64,000 nucleotides of DNA from Tubiluchus corallicola (lineage: Eukaryota > Priapulida > Priapulimorpha > Priapulimorphida > Tubiluchidae), in the NCBI GenBank assembly GCA_030141605.1, contig JAQGDQ010000448.1, forward strand, positions 126,001-190,000, written 5' to 3'. Below the pieces are notes generated by a model. The model was not told the origin of the DNA. It saw only the letters and a program-made list of their open reading frames with translations, and did not search any database. How positions within the stretch are numbered: the first letter of the stretch is position 1; each line of letters begins with the position of its first letter. Both the position numbers and the translations under genes were made by a program. This document shows, piece after piece, positions 49,501 to 60,742 of the stretch.

Positions 49501-50321
49501 AGAGACCATTAAAAAAACAGAATCTTGGGCAGCTAAACTCCACTGAAAACAAAGGCCATACGACAAAAAGCTAATGCAGACTATACATGAATGTAAATTT
49601 TATTCTCTAACATGGGAAAATACAAAAATGTTATTAACCTATTAATAATCTAGGTTGAAGTAATTTCACATTACTAATTTCTATCTGCATTAGTGGCACT
49701 AGAAAATGACAAAAAATTCTAATTTCTGTACGCTAAATAAATGCAAAATTCTTCAAATTAATTCGCTGCAAATACATAACAAACACTAGCGGCTATTTGT
49801 CACTTTATTTTTTAGAATGACACACTGCAAGTTAGTATCTAGTTTCCTACTACTATTAGTAACAAGAATGGTTGTAGCAGGATCGGTATCTTACTAATCA
49901 TATATATATACATATATATATATATGTACTATAGTCTATAAATAAAGTTCTCATTTTTACAGATAAATTAATTGCTAGTGTTCATGGACGAAGTCTACAG
50001 CCTTCTGCTGCTGCTGCTGCACAGGCTTCTGGGTCGTTATCGACACTAAGTCACAGTTTTTTAAATAAACATCTTTCTGGCCCAGCCAATCGATATCCAT
50101 TTGGTCGCCCATCAAGAATGCCTATCCGCTCTTCAAGTATAAGAAATTCTACAACTGGTATAAGTCTCACATCTGCAGGGTATTTACATACAAGTAGTCA
50201 GCAGAGTAACAGTCGTCAGCTGCATCCTCGACTCCCTGCTATGTCATCAAAGCAACCTGTAAGAGGACAAGAGCTGGAACCACTTAAAGTTTATGAGAAA
50301 AAGAGCAAGCCATCTTGGTAA
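40547..50321 (+). CDS. FAM149B1: FAM149-family protein (DUF3719), FAM149B1-like
   Basis: Fourteen exons join in frame to 722 residues: 40547-40611, 41021-41251, 41905-42031, 42236-42372, 43198-43353, 43754-43900, 44462-44664, 45750-45841, 46059-46141, 47038-47305, 48321-48446, 48958-49065, 49245-49311, 49963-50321. Family signatures are YSWGDEEFES, VRQLFDDIDAMLYEG, PHLRVLGKQI (the DUF3719 core), the acidic EEEIIESHGTYEEVLAID, and GLPPVSPSAV followed by FQHTWVDIV. The last parts are serine-rich and basic (GRRRG, SRMPIRSSS), with a run of five alanines. Human FAM149B1 (582 residues) is needed for normal primary cilia and is a Joubert-syndrome gene; FAM149A is longer and also similar. The intron after 42031 appears to start with GC. 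The stop TAA lies inside a donor-like TG|GTAAGA. Small exons in the C-terminal half are the least certain. Confidence 0.9.
42032..42235 (+). other. GC-AG intron in the FAM149 gene
   Basis: The exon must end at GAT-GAG (42031), because the next exon is entered in phase 0 and the family sequence continues WGDE-EFES. The intron then begins GCAAGT, the usual consensus for the minor GC-AG class, and ends ATTAG. The nearby GTTAAG at 42036 would break the frame. Confidence 0.8.
42470..42860. repeat. Cluster of GATATCGATAC motifs in FAM149 intron, possible MITE
   Basis: Self-complementary CGATATCGATAC-like motifs recur at about 42494-42533 and again at 42822-42841, spaced by about 300 bp of AT-rich DNA. 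This is the pattern seen in several hAT-like non-autonomous elements. Ends and target duplication could not be fixed. Confidence 0.4.
45118..45162. repeat. (AAT)n microsatellite
   Basis: AATAATAATAATAGTAATAA and continuing, an interrupted trinucleotide array in a FAM149 intron. Confidence 0.9.
47480..48193. mobile_element. Tc1/mariner-superfamily (Tigger-like) MITE candidate, 714 bp
   Basis: Left end TACAGTAGGCGTGG. The right end GGTGCTTACTGTA reads TACAGTAAGCACC on the other strand, so the tips are inverted repeats that include a TA at each side. Internal text such as CGGTTAATAGACTCAATCG and TCGGTTAATAGGTTCAGTCGG is repeated near both ends. There is no transposase frame. It is inserted in the FAM149 intron between 47305 and 48321. 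Confidence 0.55.
49902..49926. repeat. (TA)n tract near the last FAM149 acceptor
   Basis: An interrupted TA dinucleotide run, 35 to 60 bp upstream of the acceptor at 49961-49962. Confidence 0.85.
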
Positions 50322-50344
50322 GAAATTGTCGCATGTTGTTTTGT

Positions 50345-50430
50345 AACTAACTTTGTTTGAGAGGGCATACAAAGGGTTAAAGAGTTATAATTTTATATAA
50401 AGCAAGTTTACTTCGTAAGTTAAGAGTGCT
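50345..50430. repeat. Duplicated segment, copy 1
   Basis: Shares GTAACTA, the GGGCAT...AGGGTTAAA block and ATATAAAGCAAG with 51970-52052, in the same order and orientation, at roughly three matches in four. It sits directly after the FAM149 stop codon. Confidence 0.5.
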
Positions 50431-51113
50431 TATAAGTTATGTGGTGTATGGGCTTAAATAGAATAAAGGTTTTTTTTTGCTTACTATCTTGGTAAGAACT
50501 GTGTGCTTGTAAGGGCACTATACAGGCTATATAGGCTTCAAACAAAATATTGCTTTTCTTATCTCAGTTTTGCTCTGATGCAGCATTACATGTAAGGGTC
50601 AAATTATTTCATAAAACAAGTCTGTTAACAGCTGTTCTTTATTGAAGTTCTTGTTACTACTGCCACACAATACTTACTTATACTGCATGTATTTTAATAC
50701 TGGTGATCATGATAAAGCAACAGGCATGAGCTAGTTGAATTGTTCAGCCATTGTAACAGACTCATGATGAACCTGGTCCTTTTTATACATTTAACCACAT
50801 TTATCGCATCATTCTTTTGGCAATATTTTTTTTATTAAATTTGTGTCAATGATTCATGATGAATTAATGAGCAAATAAATGCACTACTGACTTACTTTTA
50901 TTTTACCAGATACTAAGAGCGCTTCGATTTCCAGTAGAAATGTGGCAAAGAGTCTGCATAGACGTTACGTGTGTTTGATTTTAGTATGGACTACTTGGTG
51001 CCTTACTGAATTCAGCACCAACTCAATAAAAAAACTAGAACTGTTTTTATACCACATTATTATTACCTTACATAATTTGTTTGCCATTTTACTGTTAATA
51101 AGTAATATTGCTG

Positions 51114-51119
51114 AATAAA
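51114..51119 (+). terminator. Candidate polyadenylation signal for FAM149
   Basis: AATAAA in GCTGAATAAAGAAG, about 790 nt after the stop. Another AATAAA stands near 51027. Confidence 0.45.
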
Positions 51120-51969
51120 GAAGAAGAGACTGTAGTGAGACTAGTGTGTGTTTTCCATTTGTTCATTGTGTAATATTTGCTAATTATTGTACCAGTTCTT
51201 GACATTAAGAATTATTTCGATGTGAGGTTGTTTAGCATATTTGTATGAGTTCATGTTTGTTTACTAGAAGAAACTGCTGAACAGCAACTATTTATTTATC
51301 TCATTCTTAAAGTATGTAAATAGCAACAGCTTCAGTTACATTTATGCACATTCTGTTTTTTGTTAATGTTGCTTGACGCTCACACATTACTTATGTTTCA
51401 CGTGCATGCATGCCATAATCAACTGGTGGCTAATTATAATTCTGTAATTCATTTTGGAAAATTGAGCATAAAAAATACACGTAATTGTAATTTGTTTGCC
51501 ATACTATTCATGTCCCTTGTTGTGTCACAGCTCTGAATGACTGTACTTCACAACTTATTTACAGACATTTCATATTTCTGTTATTGTGCATATAACAAAA
51601 TTTAGCCATTGCAAAGTTACATGTAAGTTTTAAACTGGCAATGTATTTGCAGTTTTTGTTGACCAGCCTTCTCTGTGATACTGTGTTCTTCAACAAAAGG
51701 CCTGTCAAATTAATACATCTTTTGGAGGAGCAATTTAGGTTGACCTTGCATTTGGTGATATTGGTTTTATCCATTTTAGAGTTAACTTTCTTTGCCAAGC
51801 ATAATTACTGAGTCACTCATCTATCCTCCAGTCGTAACTATTGGAGTACTGTTGATAATTAAGTGAACGATGCTAGTTAATGATAAATTTGACTCAGTGC
51901 CTTGAATTTTAATAAAATGAATAAATAAAGATTTTGGATAAATAAATGATTCGATCTTATTTCATGTCG

Positions 51970-52052
51970 TCTTGTAACTAGCTTAGTTTTAAAGGGGCAT
52001 GCCTAGGGTTAAATTACATATAAAGCAAGGTTATTTTGTAAATTGAGTAACA
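51970..52052. repeat. Duplicated segment, copy 2
   Basis: Second copy of the segment at 50345-50430, about 1.6 kb downstream. Either a short local duplication or two copies of a dispersed repeat. Confidence 0.5.
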
Positions 52053-52331
52053 GTGCACCAACTTGCTGAAAGACATCAATAGATGTGTTTACTGCCAACT
52101 GTCATTCTTGTTCAACAGTAGGTTGAACATTTGGAAATATTGTGTTGGAAGAATTGCAATTGCAACTATGTGTATTGGCAGTGGTCACTGATAGCAACAT
52201 CATTAATTTTGCTGAACAACACTTGAAAAAACAAAACTAAGACTGAAATAAACAAACCAATGAAGTAGCCAATTATATGCTTCGATTTCACTTTGTACAG
52301 AGTAACACAACTTTTTCGCTAGGCATGTGGG

Positions 52332-52571
52332 ATGCCAAAGCATCACTTAAAAAAATTATCAAGCGTCAAAATATTGCTCGATCACGAATCTATCGCGCCG
52401 ATAATATTAAATTTACAATGTAGAAGCTTTGTGCACCTAGCACAGCCTGCAGATTTGAGATGCATGTGCTTGGTTGGAAAGGATGAAACTGAAACACTTG
52501 GAAGTTATCTGGACTTCAACCCGGCTGAACACATTGAAGTTAGGCAAAGTGGAGGTTATGATGATCAATAA
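52332..52571 (+). pseudogene. Unassigned open frame, possible exon or gene fragment
   Basis: 79 codons ending in TAA, with more balanced codon use than the surroundings and a hydrophilic end (GSYLDFNPAEHIEVRQSGGY). The frame is open upstream from an acceptor-like GCTAG at 52317-52321. A second overlapping frame just upstream (SNTTFSLGMWDAKASLKK) starts after a better acceptor, TTTGTACAG, and stops within it. The two together look like a frameshifted relic or a terminal exon of something unrecognised. I can assign no family. Confidence 0.25.
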
Positions 52572-52810
52572 ATATTCTGGGTGTACCAGTCAGATACAGG
52601 AAGTGTTAGACTATTTTAATTGGGTTTGAACAAGTCTCAAGTCAAAACGGTCTACCTACTCAAGATTGCAGGTTATGCGATACGAACGAATCTAGCACAC
52701 TAAAATAATTATTAAGAGTGTGACAGATTGTCAAATGTGTAAGCAATACTGTCTTCAGTCACAGTTCCGTGCAGTAAATGGCTCTGTGCTGGACTTATTT
52801 TATCTCTCCA

Positions 52811-53195
52811 TACAGTCAAAATCCCCTGTCAATAAGGCCCCTATTTGAAAAAATATATAATAATCATAATTACTTGTATTGTTTTGTTTAGATTTTGGTG
52901 TCATCTAACTTTATTATTTTTTGTTTTCACTTATACTGTTTTCATTTATACTTTGTTTTCATTTATACTGTTTATTATTATTATTTTTTTCCTATTTGAT
53001 TTTGTTATCCGCAGTCTCACCATTTACTTTTAATATACTAATTTAATTATTAGACAGGGCAGGAGACTAGATGACCCTATGGTCCTTCCCTGCCCTGCTC
53101 CACTACTATAATTAAGTAATATTTAAAAAAACTTGTCATGTCAAACAAATGGAGAAAATAAATGTTCTATGTCTATGTTCTATGTCTATGTGCTA
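52811..53195 (+). mobile_element. Composite repeat: Tigger-like end plus LINE-like 3' tail
   Basis: TACAGTCAAAATCCCCTGTC at 52811 resembles Tigger-type ends. It is followed by three 16-17-bp units of TTTTCATTTATACTG at about 52920-52970. Then comes a segment encoding QGRRLDDPMVLPCPAPLL-stop at 53055-53111, and finally AATAAA with two copies of TTCTATGTCTATG. A short tandem repeat as the very 3' end is typical of some LINE clades. The exact relation of the parts is unclear. Confidence 0.35.
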
Positions 53196-54933
53196 TTATT
53201 TATACTTCCCTATCACAAAACCTGTATGATCTTATTTTTGTGTATACGTGCGTCTGTCTCTAATTCAGTAATAGCTGTTTTATCTGTGTAAAATTACAAC
53301 TTCCAGAAAACGGGTAATTCGATCAGAGATAAATTACAATTGGCTTGTGTTTTGTAAAAATATGCGAAAAAATTCTTTTTAATGCTTTCAGTGCAATCTT
53401 CCCCCTCTCTTTGCCTTTCCTCTCTGTTTCTCCCGCACCTATTATTCTTTTCATTCTCCTGCTCTCTAATTTCCCCTGTCCCATTTTCTTTGGCCATATC
53501 TCTTTGCTTTTACTTATCTTTCAGTAACAGTCGGCCACGTAGCGAGAAATCATACTAAAGGTCGCAATTTTTGAAAGGTTTTTGGTATTGCTTATTATAT
53601 TTTTTGTTATTGTGTGGCGTAGTGGGTAGTGGTAAATTGGCTGTGAGCTTTCATAATTATTTTAATTGGAGGTAAAAATGGCGATTATTTGTAGAAGTAC
53701 TTGCGTTTAAAGCAATGTGTAATTAGCAATTTATGTTATAAAGCGCACTATAAGTGAAAAAAGCATGATTTGATAAAATTAAATTCACGTTGGATTGCTC
53801 GCAGTGCCTATACGTATAATTAAATTAAATTATTTTTAAAATAACCACGATCATGACATTTTATATATCGCAGTTAAAAGCAAAATATAAATTATTCAGA
53901 TACTGTATTGTAACTTACGTGAGAAGTTTGCTTAGTTTAGTTTAGTTTTATTTAGTTTATTTTTCCAAAATGTCATAATAATTAATATGTAAATTGTTAC
54001 ACTACATTACAATACATTAGAAAACACACTTTTCCTACAACAAACAAAGGAAAATTAAAAAATTTGCAGGATGTTCAGATATTGGCTCAGGCTAAGAAGG
54101 TAAACTTGTAAATACCTTTGCACTTCTTGCCTTGTACTCAATGGCATGTTGTGCCTCGCTGTGTACCACTGTCTTGCCATATACTGCCTTGTGGTACATT
54201 GCACTGCGGTAAATAGCAAATTTTTTTGTAGCATCATGGTACATGGTGAGAGAATACAAGGAGAGACAGTATGTGGCAATACCATGTAGTAACACTAATA
54301 TTCGTACTATTACTTAAGATGAAGTAAAATTAATTTCCATCAGATATTAATTATAAGTAATTATTAGTTGTCAATAGATAGACAATTAACAGATATGCTT
54401 GTAAAACAATTGACACCCATGAAGGTAACGTTAAGATGTTTAGGTAATAGTTGTCACAAAATTGATGGAGCACTCATGTGCAGTGAAAATTGCCTGTGAT
54501 TCAACCATGCTGACTCAGGATTTGCCACATTGCTTGAAAAGGCATCAGTATCAGTCTGGGTATTTCAGTCAGCTAGATTGGTTTTTAGTGGTACAGTATA
54601 GATTTGCTAGCTCCTGTTATGGCAACATCTGTATTTTTGTGACTTGTTGGCGCTAAATCTCCGCTTGCAGCTCTGTCCTTATAAATTAAATCATTTGGTG
54701 GTGTTGCACAATTTATCTTAAATATTGCTATCAAGAATCCAAAGTTGTCTCTCTCTTTCTCTCCAGATGTCTTTGTCTCTCTCTCTTTCTGTCTCTCTCT
54801 CACTCTCTTTTGCTCCATCTATATGTTTGATGTATCATTTAGTGCAAAATTGATAAAGTTTTGAATATTTAGCATCACAAATTTGTGTGTTTTTTGTAGT
54901 TTAATAAACAACACCATCTGTTAGAGGAATGCC

Positions 54934-57900
54934 ATGCCGCCTCCAGATAGGCCACTTCAGGCTAAAGAAGCGGCTTTTGTATACAATTTTACAGAGAATT
55001 CTAAAAAAGGAAGTAGCAATGAATTAAAGAATGGGCTTATGAATGGTAAAAATGAACTGGATGCATTGAAAGAGAGTGTGGCACCCAAAAGTGGACACAA
55101 GAATTATGTTGGCGCTGAGATACCGCATCATGATCCACATAGAGTTTTGCCCTTAGATTTAAATATGTGTAGTAATAATGAGATGTGCTCAGACTGTTGT
55201 ACAGAGCACGAGACTTGCGATGAACTACCTGTCGCTTTTAGGACTGTTGCTGACATTGAACAACGAGCTGATGTATGCAGTGATATAGATGATGATGAGC
55301 AACGTTTTAGTACTGGGCCTCAAACGTGGTCTGATGGTAATCAATTTAACAGGCAAAATGGTGTCTCTGTTGTGACAAATGGTATAGGTAATCACGACAT
55401 CATTAGTGATACTGTGGATAGTCTCAAGTCTAGTACATGTGGTAAGAATGAACCTTGGCGAGATAAGTGGATACTTGAATGTATTGATCACATGAACGCT
55501 TATTTGCTTAGCCAACAGGAGAGAGATGAAAGCCTAGCAAATGAAGTGAGCAAAGAAGAAGCTGAGAAGCATAGCAACCCATCCGTAGATGGTATGAATG
55601 AATATCTTCGTAACAATCGCCATCTTATTGCTGATGGTGATGCAGATTCTGATATCAGTAGTGCTAATGAGGAAGTGCCAGTAATATCTACTCATGTCCG
55701 CAAAGCGTCATCTGACCACTCTCCTGATTTTTTAGAGTTTGATTTTCAGGCTGCAGATGATGAAGAGCGCATTGATGCTGGTTGTGTTTCTGATGATGAA
55801 GGTTTGTTTGATTCTGATTTTGTAGAGACTTCGGTAAACCATGCATTTACCGAGCATGGTGATGAGGTTGATGATAAAGACATTCTACTTCAAAAACTGC
55901 ATGACTGTGATAACCATGATCGTGTTTTTTCTGATAAATCTGAAGGGATTAGTGCATCCAGTAAGATAAAGTGTACATCCTGTGGTGATACGTGTTGTTA
56001 TTCGTGTTGTGGTGAAGACTTAAAGGATGATGTAGTACTTTCTAAGTGCTGCGGTCAGCAGTCGTGTTCCGATCATGACTGTATAAAAAGCACTGTATGT
56101 TGTAATTCTAGTATTTGTCACAAAGGGGGTGATGCTTTTACTCTGTCTCCTTTGCAAGTGCCTTTATGTTCCAATCATTCTCCACTTCGTTGTGTTATTG
56201 TGAAAAGTCATAGTTTTGACGACGAGAGTGCAGTTACATCCACATTTGCACATGAGTTGCATAATGGCAAGAATGAAATCAAAAACACAACAGTTTCACA
56301 AAAGAAGCCCGATGAACTTCGAACACATTTTCGCTTGTATCCTATTAAGAGTCGTAGTTTCGACGAAGGAATGTTACTTAGAAACTTTAAGTTATCATTT
56401 CGCGGCGACTCTGGGCAAGAAAAAGAACATATTTATGAAGAACTTGATTCATATCTGAAGGAAGAGGAGGAGGATGAAGACTATGTAAGTCTTCAAGGTC
56501 CTGTGAAAAATGTCATGTTGTGGAGCGAAAGTGAAGCTTATGCTTTACAAGTGAATCAGATTGGAAAGTCATCATGTGGTGCAACAGCAGTAATTAATGT
56601 TCTTGTAAGTACCAAGAATTTTTACTATGCCATTATATTAGTATGAATATTATACAAACTTACAACAAGTGCATAGGTGCTAGACAGTTTGGTTTGTAGT
56701 TAAGTAAGTACTAAGTACATAGTAAGTTAGTACATTGTCATAGCTTAGAAGATTGATGCTGTGGATTTGTGTTTCTCATTCAAATTTCATTCTTGTACCT
56801 ATAAGATATTATTGTTAAAGCCTTCTTTATTTAAGACGGTATCAGAATTAATTTATTTACTAAAAAATTACAGAGAGTTCTTGGTTTTGATGTTTTGCCT
56901 GAGATTGCTGCAGCAGCTGTACATACTAACATGAGGGCAGAATTGTCACCTGTTCCAGAATATTTGTACTCACGTTCAGTTGCAGGTATGCTATTCTTTT
57001 GTGATATTTTAAAACAGTAACAATCATTATATGCATTTTAAGTACAGCTGCCAAAATAACTTTTTGGTAAGTTCTGTGAAGTAAAATTTGCGAAAAATAC
57101 TGAAATACTATAATCTACTTAAAATGGCAACCAAAGAAGCTAAACTTCTACTCAAGGCCGATTGTACAGAACCAAATTAGAATTATGAAAAAAGTACCAA
57201 CAATAAAGTTTTCATGAACACATTTTATTTACACTAAATTACACAAAGGAAAACATTTCAAAATCAGCTAATTTCATCAGAAATAAATGACTAAAATTTT
57301 GATGAAAAACAGTTTTTTAATTTTTCATACTGAAATCCAAATCAGAAAATCATTATTGTTATTAAACAAATCCAGTAATTTTAACGTTTTTCAAAAAAAA
57401 TCTGCTTTTTAATAAAATAGTTTAATAAATTTATGATTTGAACATTTCCAGTTGCAGTTTAAATAAATATAGTAATACTATGTCCAACAGATCCAATAAT
57501 TTTAAAAAGACATTGATCACCAAAAAGATTTTTGGTTATCCTGAATGTCAATTAATCTTCTGTGAAGAGTGAGACTTTATGTTCACAAATTCTAGTACAG
57601 TCAAACCTCCTTATGCTGCCCACTTTGGGACTCCATAAAAGTTGGTGTTAAGCGAGTTTGACATTATAACGAGGCCCATTAATACATACATGTCTATGCA
57701 ATATACAGTCATATACATGTCATATATAGGTATATGAAAAGGTATATATTTTTGCCAACATAGGACACATTGCAGTTTCCGCATGTAAATTTATATGCAT
57801 AAGTACTACACTAGATTTGAGAAATAGGGGAATATTGTTCTTAAATATAAAAAAATTGATAAATGGAGTGAGCAAGTGAGTGTTATGCAATTTGATTTGT

Positions 57901-60742
57901 GGAAACTGAATTAAACAAATGCATAGGACATGATGTAATTGACAACGAATTGGTAATAAGCTGCAACACTGCAGTGCAACATTAGGCTTTTATGTATAAA
58001 CATTATTTAAAGATAAGGGAGGCAGTTATTTTGTATTTTTTATGCTTTTATTCCCAGCTTATTTTGCAGATAAGGTTTCTAAGAATATCACACTTATTAA
58101 TTTGGTTTAGATGTAATAGACAATGCTCTAAAATTTTTGACCAAACTATATATAGCTAGTAGCCTGTCGAATTTCATCACTCTGATTTATATTTTTGTTT
58201 GCTAAAAGCATAAAACTACAGGTTAGGTAAAGTGTTTTACATGCCAATTTATTTTGATTGCCTGTTTTTAGGAGCAACGCATAAAGAGCTGATAGACGGC
58301 ATAGATGTATTAACTCAAGGAGCTGTTGCAGCCAAGTTTTTCCATCTGTATCCTGCCAGACAGCTAAACTTATCTCGTTGGTTAGGATACTGGATGACTC
58401 GAGGTAAGCTGTTCACCCTTTTTACTTGTCATTGTGAGTAAGGAAATAGTTTCAGACAAACAGTATGTTTATAAAATTCAAGTTACAAAATTTTAAATGT
58501 TCCTATTCAGAATAATGTTGCTGGAAATGTTTTTTTTTATGTTCTGGTGATTCTTTCAGATGTTACTGATGACATTATGTTTTCAGGTGTGGTACCCGTG
58601 GCTACACTAAATCTTCAGGTAGCTACACAACCAGGAGAACCTATACCTGATGCATGGCATCATCAAATGGTCCATGGTGTTTCTTCTAAAGGTACAATAC
58701 TTATCTGCCAGGAGGGTGCAAAATAAGTGGATTTACTTTGCAAGAAAACTGTCAAATTTCTTTTCAAGTTTTTGCTGAATTAGTTTCTAATAAAAGTCAA
58801 ACAAAGCAGGAATTTAGATACAAAAATGTTTGCAGTTTCGTTTACTAAATTATATCGAAAAAGTCTAAAATGATTCTTCTTAATATTTTGAATTCAAGAA
58901 GAGTTTTTTAAACATTTGAAAAACTGCTTTTCAGCTGTTCTCTGAACAAATTTCTGTCAATCTGCAGCTGCAGTTGAATCTATAATTCTGCAGGCAATCA
59001 CGGCGACCTGTTCACTGTGCGCTTTCATAGTTGTTCTACTGCCCCGTCACTTTGTTTACATAAAGAGGGCTATTAAAACCTCTGATTGCAAATATTAAGC
59101 TGGCCTGAATAGTAATGCCAGTTTATTTAATAAATTTGTAAAACAATTCAACTTAACTAACATTTGCTAACTTTCATTTGCGCTAAACAAAATTGTAATA
59201 TTATTGCTGATTTTTATATTTGACTAGTAGCTGGTGTTAGTCAAAACTTCGATACTATTTTTACCTGGTTTAATTTTCCCAAATATTTCGGATTAGGAAT
59301 TGTTCCTTCTGTTGCACTCTCTCTACCATTTTTAGTGCTTTGGCACTTTATAAATGCAATTTTTTACTTATGTAGGTATACATTTAACGAATCCTGTGGA
59401 ATGTGTCCCAGCAGAAGTTTTATCTCAACAGCTTTGTAGCCCTTCGGTTTTGCTTATAAGGCGAGAAGATATTTTAGCTCGCAACCGTGGAGACGGAAAT
59501 TTGTATCCACTCATTACTCATCCTGATCCTCGGTGGGCCCAGATGAATGTTCTAGGTAAGTAGTACATCCTTAATCTTAAATTATTATTATGTGTACTTG
59601 CAAACCATAACTCCTTACCCACTTTTCTGTCAAGAAACTAGTATTGCAATTGTAAAAAACTTCTATTTTCTGACTCCGATTGCAGCTCGTGGAAGCAGTC
59701 ATTTTGCTTCAGGTTTTTTCTGTTCACAAGACCAAATCTTCGTCAAGAAGAGCCAACTACTGGATTTAAACGTAACTTCAATTTGCTCTTGTAAAGTCCA
59801 CAGCAACTACACTTTCGTACGGTTGCTAAGTGTTTTGTAGAAACGTGACAAAAAAACAATGGCTAACTTTAACAGCGATTTTCTCGAGATTACGTTTTTC
59901 ACTGCATAACATGCACCTCAATTTCAACTCGGATTATGTCAGCTTAGGAGTAACATAGAGCAATGTGCTTGGTATCAAAATGATCCTCATGAAATAGAGA
60001 TACCGGATATGTGGATAACTAGAAAAGCTTAATTGCCGATTTATGGACGATTTTGCTATGCTTGCACACATATACTCTGTTGTACACTTTAGATATGTGG
60101 TGTGTTATATTCACTTCAGTTTTTATGTTTATCTTCTGTCTTTATTATTTATTTATGTTGCTTCTGAGCATTTCTTTGCACTTCCCGTCATTTCAGAAAT
60201 ATAAATCTGGCACAGTGATAAAAAGGCACCTGATCTCATGAAAATGATAAAAGTTGTAGTTTGAAGGATGTACTTTTGATCTGATTTCAATGTATGTCCA
60301 AACCTTAGGTGCTGCAACTTTTACCCCTTATTATTTCAACTTAAAGAAGAGAATGAATTGTGTTATGACCCAATTTGTTAAGGACCTGAACTAGTTGATT
60401 GTGTAGATTCTGTTGATTAATATTCCTACTTTTTAGTTAACTGTACTTTTGCATGCTACCATTTTAAATAACATTTTAAAAAAGAAACTGTAAATTCAAA
60501 TTGATTTTTTTGTTGCTATTGATGCAGGCCAGGTAGCAAACATACTTCGAGAAGATGAAGGCTACTGGGAAGCTAAAGAACGAAGGGAAATGTCTTCATC
60601 CTCTTATTTGACATCCCACATCAGAATTCCGGCTGCTTATAAATCGGGAATTACGTTATTTGCCCGGCGTGATTCACCCGGGTTTGATATTCTTCAGCGA
60701 TCAACGAGCCTGTCTTTATTATCCGAGAAAAAGGAGGACTAG
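54934..60742 (+). CDS. Uncharacterised protein with C-terminal papain-fold/C39-like cysteine peptidase domain
   Basis: Six exons (54934-56604, 56874-56985, 58272-58403, 58587-58691, 59376-59555, 60528-60742) give 804 residues. The first exon encodes 557 residues, mostly acidic and disordered. It includes two KS-x-SFD[DE] motifs (KSHSFDDES and KSRSFDEG, phosphosite-like) and a cysteine cluster at 347-395 with 13 Cys. The C-terminal domain starts near 530: Gln542 stands six residues before Cys548 in QIGKSSCGATAVINVL, matching the oxyanion Gln and nucleophile spacing of papain-like enzymes. AWHHQMVHG (His663/664) and GIHLTNPVE (Asn679-Pro680) fit the His and Asn/Asp-Pro steps of C39-like peptidases. 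No signal peptide or membrane segment is seen. I know no named family member, and activity and substrate are unknown. ATG 54934 has a good GCC context; an overlapping out-of-frame ATG lies at 54929. A 5' UTR acceptor is at 54898-54899. Confidence 0.85.
57596..57690 (+). mobile_element. Tigger/pogo-like terminal repeat (one end)
   Basis: TACAGTCAAACCTCCTTATG followed by CTGCCCACTTTGGGACTCC and GTTAAGCGAGTTTGACATTATAACGAGG. This is the well-known style of Tigger/pogo element ends (CAGTCAAACCTC). The partner end was not identified within the intron. Confidence 0.55.
59860..60320. repeat. Dispersed repeat copy in intron of the peptidase-like gene
   Basis: The segment around 60195-60255 (AAATCTGGCACAGTGATAAA, then CTCATGAAAATGATAAAAG) resembles 63128-63188 (AAATTTGGCACAGCAATAGG, then CTCACAAAATGGATAAAATG) in the same orientation, with pyrimidine-rich text before both. 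The outer limits are guesses. Confidence 0.4.

Larger units (their letters stand above)
50322..54899. other. FAM149 3' UTR and intergenic region
   Basis: The first part is probably FAM149 3' UTR, with AATAAA signals near 51027 and at 51114. Beyond that lie a duplicated 100-bp segment, one unassigned open frame, LINE-like remnants, and a CT-rich tract at about 54748-54812 (CTCTCTCTTTCTCTCC-like). No gene with conserved structure was recognised. Confidence 0.6.

Noticed and set aside
55225-55515. Minus-strand 96-residue frame
   Set aside because: Lies antisense within the large first exon of the peptidase-like gene and has no independent support.
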